Shown here in pieces: positions 6,201 to 9,144 of a stretch of 9,144 nt of DNA. Each line of letters opens with the position of its first letter. The stretch's first letter is position 1. Position numbers and translations under genes: made by a program. This stretch comes from Clostridia bacterium. Its GTDB lineage: Bacteria; Bacillota_A; Clostridia; Lachnospirales; Lachnospiraceae. The notes under the pieces are model-generated. The model was not told where the DNA came from. It saw only the letters and a program-made list of their open reading frames with translations, and ran no database searches. The stretch spans positions 1 to 9,144 of the forward strand of contig JAAYYM010000428.1 of NCBI GenBank assembly GCA_012515365.1, read 5' to 3'.

Positions 6201-7047
6201 TAATCTAGTAAAAGGCGGCTTCGTGACTTATAACGCAGATACCGAGGCACGCGTAATTGATTCTAATAAACTGATCGAAGAAAAAATTCAGAATCTGATG
6301 CGTAATGTAGAACAGGCTAAAACAGTAGAGTTTAATGAAAACTTTACGGTCGGACTAGAAGCAGATCAGGTCGAGCAGCTGTTAAATGATGAAGATTCAC
6401 AGGATACAGCAAGCATGGCACATGCAGCTGCGGCAGAAGAAATGCTTAAGGATGCACAGATAAAAGCGGATCAGATGATAAATGATGCAAAAAGCCAGGC
6501 GGAAGAAATCATAAGACAAGCCAATGAACAGGCCGCGTCTGTCCGAGAAGAAGCATATAAAGAGGGATATCAGGAAGGAAACGGAACAGGATATACAGAA
6601 GGGCTTCAGAAAAATGCACAAATGGAACGTCAGCTGAATGAGCGTGCAAAGGAACTTGAAACAGAATATGAAGAAAAGCTGAGTACGCTTGAACCATTGT
6701 TCGTAGATACATTAACAGAGATCTATGAACATGTTTTTCATATCAGATTTGGAGAAAACAAGGATATTGTTTTCTTTTTACTACAGGATGCTATCAGAAA
6801 AATTGAAGGAAGCAAAGACTTTTTGGTGCATATATCAAAGGAAGACTATGGCTATGTAAGTATGCAGAAAAAAGAACTTTTATCAGGTATCGGACATACA
6901 GGAAATGTTGAAATTATCGAGGATGTGACATTAGAACCGGGGCAATGCATGATCGAGACCGGAGGCGGGATCTTTGATTGTGGCATCGGTACACAGCTGG
7001 CAGGACTGACTAAGGAATTAAAGCTTCTTTCCTACACAAAGGAATAA
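6193..7047 (+). CDS. fliH: Flagellar export ATPase regulator FliH
   Basis: FliH is the peripheral stalk of the type III export ATPase. It binds FliI as a dimer, restrains its activity and links it to the C ring and export gate. With the TTG start it has 284 residues (288 from GTG 6181). The order is a variable N-terminus with RVIDSN, an Ala/Glu-rich coiled coil (about 75-120), then a ladder A121-G125-G129-G133-G137 spaced every four residues. This AxxxGxxxG repeat is a FliH hallmark. The C-terminal half resembles V-type ATPase subunit E and ends with MIETGGGIFDCGIGTQL. It is longer than the roughly 210-235 residues of B. subtilis and enteric FliH and contains no tryptophan. It overlaps fliG by 8 nt and stops 3 nt before fliI. 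A GTG at 6223 is a further start option. Confidence 0.9.
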   Translation: MSNNLVKGGFVTYNADTEARVIDSNKLIEEKIQNLMRNVEQAKTVEFNENFTVGLEADQVEQLLNDEDSQDTASMAHAAAAEEMLKDAQIKADQMINDAKSQAEEIIRQANEQAASVREEAYKEGYQEGNGTGYTEGLQKNAQMERQLNERAKELETEYEEKLSTLEPLFVDTLTEIYEHVFHIRFGENKDIVFFLLQDAIRKIEGSKDFLVHISKEDYGYVSMQKKELLSGIGHTGNVEIIEDVTLEPGQCMIETGGGIFDCGIGTQLAGLTKELKLLSYTKE

Positions 7048-7050
7048 CAT

Positions 7051-8352
7051 ATGATTAATTTTGATAAGTACCGGCAGGCAGAGGAGAAGACCTATTTTAA
7101 GAAATTAGGAAAGGTCATCAATGTAGTCGGACTGACAATTGAATCCATGGGACCTGATGCAAAAATGAGTGACTTGTGCCAGATAACGACAGAAGACAAT
7201 CATACGATCATGGCAGAGGTAGTAGGGTTCAAAGACAATAAAACATTATTAATGCCGTATGAGGATACCGTTGGAATTGCACTTGGATGTAAAGTGGAAA
7301 ATCTGGGATATCCTTTATCTGTACAAGTGGGAGATCAGCTGCTTGGAAAAACAGTCGATGGTCTTGGCAGACCAACTGACGGGCAACAGCTTATGTTTGT
7401 CGGAAATGCCTACTCTGTTGAGGCACCGCCACCAGATCCAATGGAGCGCGAGATTATTGACTCTGTACTGCCACTTGGAGTAAAGGCAGTGGATGGTCTG
7501 ATTACGATCGGAAAAGGACAACGTATTGGAATTTTTGCAGGATCCGGTGTAGGCAAGAGTACTTTACTTGGCATGTTTGCACGTAACACAAAGGCGGACA
7601 TTAATGTCATTGCATTAATCGGTGAGCGTGGAAGAGAGGTACGTGAATTTATAGAGCGTGATCTTGGTGAGGAAGGTATGAGACGATCGGTAGTGGTCGT
7701 AGCCACCTCAGACAAACCGGCTATTTTGAGAAATAAGGCAGCTAAAACAGCAACAGCAATCGCAGAATATTTTCGTGATCAGGGAAAAGATGTCCTGTTT
7801 ATGATGGACTCCCTGACACGTTTTTCTATGGCACAGCGAGAGATCGGTCTTGCAAGTGGGGAACCACCGGTTACAAGAGGGTATCCACCGAGCGTTTATG
7901 CGGAAATGCCAAAACTTCTGGAACGTGCAGGAAATTCTTCAAAGGGCTCAATCACCGGATTATATACTGTCTTGGTTGATGGAGATGATTTTAATGAGCC
8001 GATTACAGATACTGCACGTAGTATTTTAGATGGACACATTATGTTGAGCAGAAAGCTGGGGCATAAAAATCATTATCCGGCAATTGATGTTTTGCAGAGC
8101 ATATCGCGTGTGATGTCTCAGATCGCTACAAAGGAGCATAAGGCAGCCGCCGGAAAGCTTAAAAATGTATTGGCAACCTATACGGAAGCAGAGGATTTGA
8201 TCAATATTGGTGCATATAAATCAGGAGCAAATCCTAATATTGACTATGCGATCGAAAAAATAGATGCTGTTAATCAGTTCCTGATGCAGGGCGTCGATGA
8301 GAAATTTACGTTTGAAGAGGTGCTAAAACTTTTAGAAGATATCGTCAGATAA
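7051..8352 (+). CDS. fliI: Flagellum-specific export ATPase FliI
   Basis: FliI is the hexameric ATPase at the base of the flagellar type III secretion apparatus, related to the F1 beta subunit. At 433 residues it matches the family. The N-terminal beta-barrel covers about 20-95. The Walker A motif AGSGVGKST is at 163-171, and GERGREV at 191-197 holds the likely catalytic glutamate E192. Walker B is VLFMMD (248-253), followed by SLTRF. The EPPVTRGYPPSVYAEMPKLL segment (271-290) and DGHIMLSRKL (327-336) are signatures of flagellar/type III ATPases. The C-terminal helical domain is complete. AAGGA (7039-7043) lies 7 nt before the ATG, and only 3 nt separate it from fliH, so the two are probably made together. 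Confidence 0.98.
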   Translation: MINFDKYRQAEEKTYFKKLGKVINVVGLTIESMGPDAKMSDLCQITTEDNHTIMAEVVGFKDNKTLLMPYEDTVGIALGCKVENLGYPLSVQVGDQLLGKTVDGLGRPTDGQQLMFVGNAYSVEAPPPDPMEREIIDSVLPLGVKAVDGLITIGKGQRIGIFAGSGVGKSTLLGMFARNTKADINVIALIGERGREVREFIERDLGEEGMRRSVVVVATSDKPAILRNKAAKTATAIAEYFRDQGKDVLFMMDSLTRFSMAQREIGLASGEPPVTRGYPPSVYAEMPKLLERAGNSSKGSITGLYTVLVDGDDFNEPITDTARSILDGHIMLSRKLGHKNHYPAIDVLQSISRVMSQIATKEHKAAAGKLKNVLATYTEAEDLINIGAYKSGANPNIDYAIEKIDAVNQFLMQGVDEKFTFEEVLKLLEDIVR

Positions 8353-8383
8353 CTGCGATAAAAAAGGAGTGTGGGTAAAGTAA

Positions 8384-8833
8384 GTGGCTAAATTTTTTTA
8401 TCGCATGCAGAATATTCTGGATGTCAAGAGTAAGCTGGAAGAACAGGCCAAGCTTGACTTTGCCATCGCAAACAGACTCCTCAATGAGGAAGAAGAGAAG
8501 CTTGCAGCATTGAAAAAAAGAAAGGCAGATTATGAAGAGGCGTATGCCAGACTCTTGAGTGAAACACTGAAGCTTCGGGAAATACGTGAAGTAGAGGCTG
8601 CGATCGAGCTCATGAAGGAAAAGATTCAAGAGCAGGAACTGCAGGTACGTGTTGCAATGCGCAAAGTAGAGGCGGCGCGTGAGTATATGCAGCTTATGAT
8701 GCAGGAACGAAAGACACATGAAAAACTGAAGGAAAAAGCCTTTGAAGCATTTATGTTAGAAGAAAATGCGAAGGAAGGTAAAGAAATAGACGAACTGACC
8801 AGCTATCGATATGGAACAAAACGAAATGAGTAA
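8384..8833 (+). CDS. fliJ: Flagellar export chaperone/stalk protein FliJ
   Basis: FliJ is the central-stalk-like coiled coil that inserts into the FliI hexamer and contacts FlhA. The 149-residue length is usual (B. subtilis about 147). It opens with MAKFFYRMQNILDVKSKLEE, the conserved FliJ start (F-x-YR-x-Q-x-[IVL]-L-x-x-K). The rest is almost entirely Glu/Lys/Ala-rich heptad-like helix, including KMEA-type repeats and EYMQLMMQERKTHEKLKEKA (about 105-124). It lies directly after fliI. The GTG at 8384 is chosen because the family motif begins there, although AAGGAGT (8364-8370) is a long 13 nt away. Other nearby GTGs are out of frame or meet a stop at once. ATG 8405 would remove the conserved N-terminus. 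Confidence 0.93.
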   Translation: MAKFFYRMQNILDVKSKLEEQAKLDFAIANRLLNEEEEKLAALKKRKADYEEAYARLLSETLKLREIREVEAAIELMKEKIQEQELQVRVAMRKVEAAREYMQLMMQERKTHEKLKEKAFEAFMLEENAKEGKEIDELTSYRYGTKRNE

Positions 8834-8850
8834 AGGATAAGGGATCAGAT

Positions 8851-9144
8851 ATGCCATTGGATGAAAAATTAGAAGACGAAGAAGTAGAAGAGCAGAAAAA
8901 AGAAAAGAAAAAGCTCTTTGGTAAAAAGAATAAAGATGACGCTGGAGAAAAAGCGATTCGGAATTTGTCACCACAGGCTTCTGTAGATTCTTTTGAGAGT
9001 GATGATGAGGGTGGAGCATTTTCTATTGTTCTGATCACTTTTTTTATCGTTGTGATCTGGCTTGCTATTCTTGGCTTTTTGATCAAGCTTGATGTCGGAG
9101 GATTTGGATCATCTGTACTGGCGCCTGTGCTTAGGGATGTTCCG
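8851..9144 (+). CDS. Single-pass membrane protein of MotE/YlxF type, N-terminal part (3' end outside window)
   Basis: An open frame of 98 codons starts at ATG 8851, 17 nt after fliJ, and runs off the window. AAGGGA (8839-8844) is 6 nt upstream. Residues 1-50 are extremely charged (Glu/Lys/Asp runs) and should be cytoplasmic. Residues about 56-80 form one hydrophobic helix (AFSIVLITFFIVVIWLAI and on). Then comes a Gly-rich segment, LDVGGFGSSVLAPVLRDVP. In Firmicutes the gene after fliJ is often ylxF, coding for a membrane-anchored coiled-coil protein with an MgtE-N-like domain related to the motility protein MotE. The layout and position fit that. The diagnostic C-terminal part is not visible, so the family call is inference. 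It is probably co-transcribed with the flagellar genes. Confidence 0.75.
   Translation, partial: MPLDEKLEDEEVEEQKKEKKKLFGKKNKDDAGEKAIRNLSPQASVDSFESDDEGGAFSIVLITFFIVVIWLAILGFLIKLDVGGFGSSVLAPVLRDVP

Noticed and set aside
8345..8719. 124-codon open frame on the minus strand opposite fliJ
   Set aside because: It is the antisense shadow of the Glu/Lys-rich fliJ coiled coil, with no ribosome binding site and low-complexity Leu/Phe/Cys content. The same holds for the other minus-strand open frames in the window.

Overview
The window looks like the chromosome of a motile, low-to-moderate-GC Clostridia. Lachnospiraceae (Roseburia / Eubacterium rectale / Lachnospira type) is the best guess. The basis is the gene order topA-codY-flgB-flgC-fliE-fliF-fliG-fliH-fliI-fliJ, the Firmicutes-only regulator CodY, strong AGGAGG-type ribosome binding sites, and a MotE/YlxF-like protein after fliJ of a kind I associate with that family. 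All genes are on the + strand. The family-level placement is inference.

Layout: (1) 1-1209 is the 3' part of topA (DNA topoisomerase I), from just before the catalytic tyrosine to the three C-terminal zinc fingers. (2) 1210-1333 is a compact regulatory gap. It holds one good CodY-box candidate, a weaker one at the topA stop, a rho-independent terminator, and a putative codY promoter whose -35 lies inside the terminator hairpin. (3) 1334-2116 is codY, the global nutritional repressor. (4) 2117-2265 holds a strong terminator closing codY and a sigma-A-like promoter just before flgB. (5) 2266 to the window end is the head of a fla/che-type flagellar operon: proximal rod (flgB, flgC), rod/MS-ring junction (fliE), MS ring (fliF), rotor switch (fliG), the export ATPase complex (fliH, fliI, fliJ), and the start of a single-pass membrane protein of the MotE/YlxF type, cut by the window edge.

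The flagellar genes follow assembly logic. FliF forms the membrane ring, FliG caps it on the cytoplasmic side for torque and switching, FliH/FliI/FliJ energise and regulate the type III export gate, and FliE, FlgB and FlgC are early substrates that build the proximal rod. Gaps are short (49, 39, 41, 5, -8, 3, 31 and 17 nt) with no terminator between them, so one long transcript is likely. CodY sitting directly upstream recalls Bacillus, where codY also immediately precedes flgB and CodY affects motility.

I found no novel system: this is a conserved housekeeping and flagellar locus. The points worth a second look are the putative codY autoregulatory region, the divergence of the CodY effector pocket relative to B. 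subtilis, the long tryptophan-free FliH, and the truncated membrane protein at the right edge.
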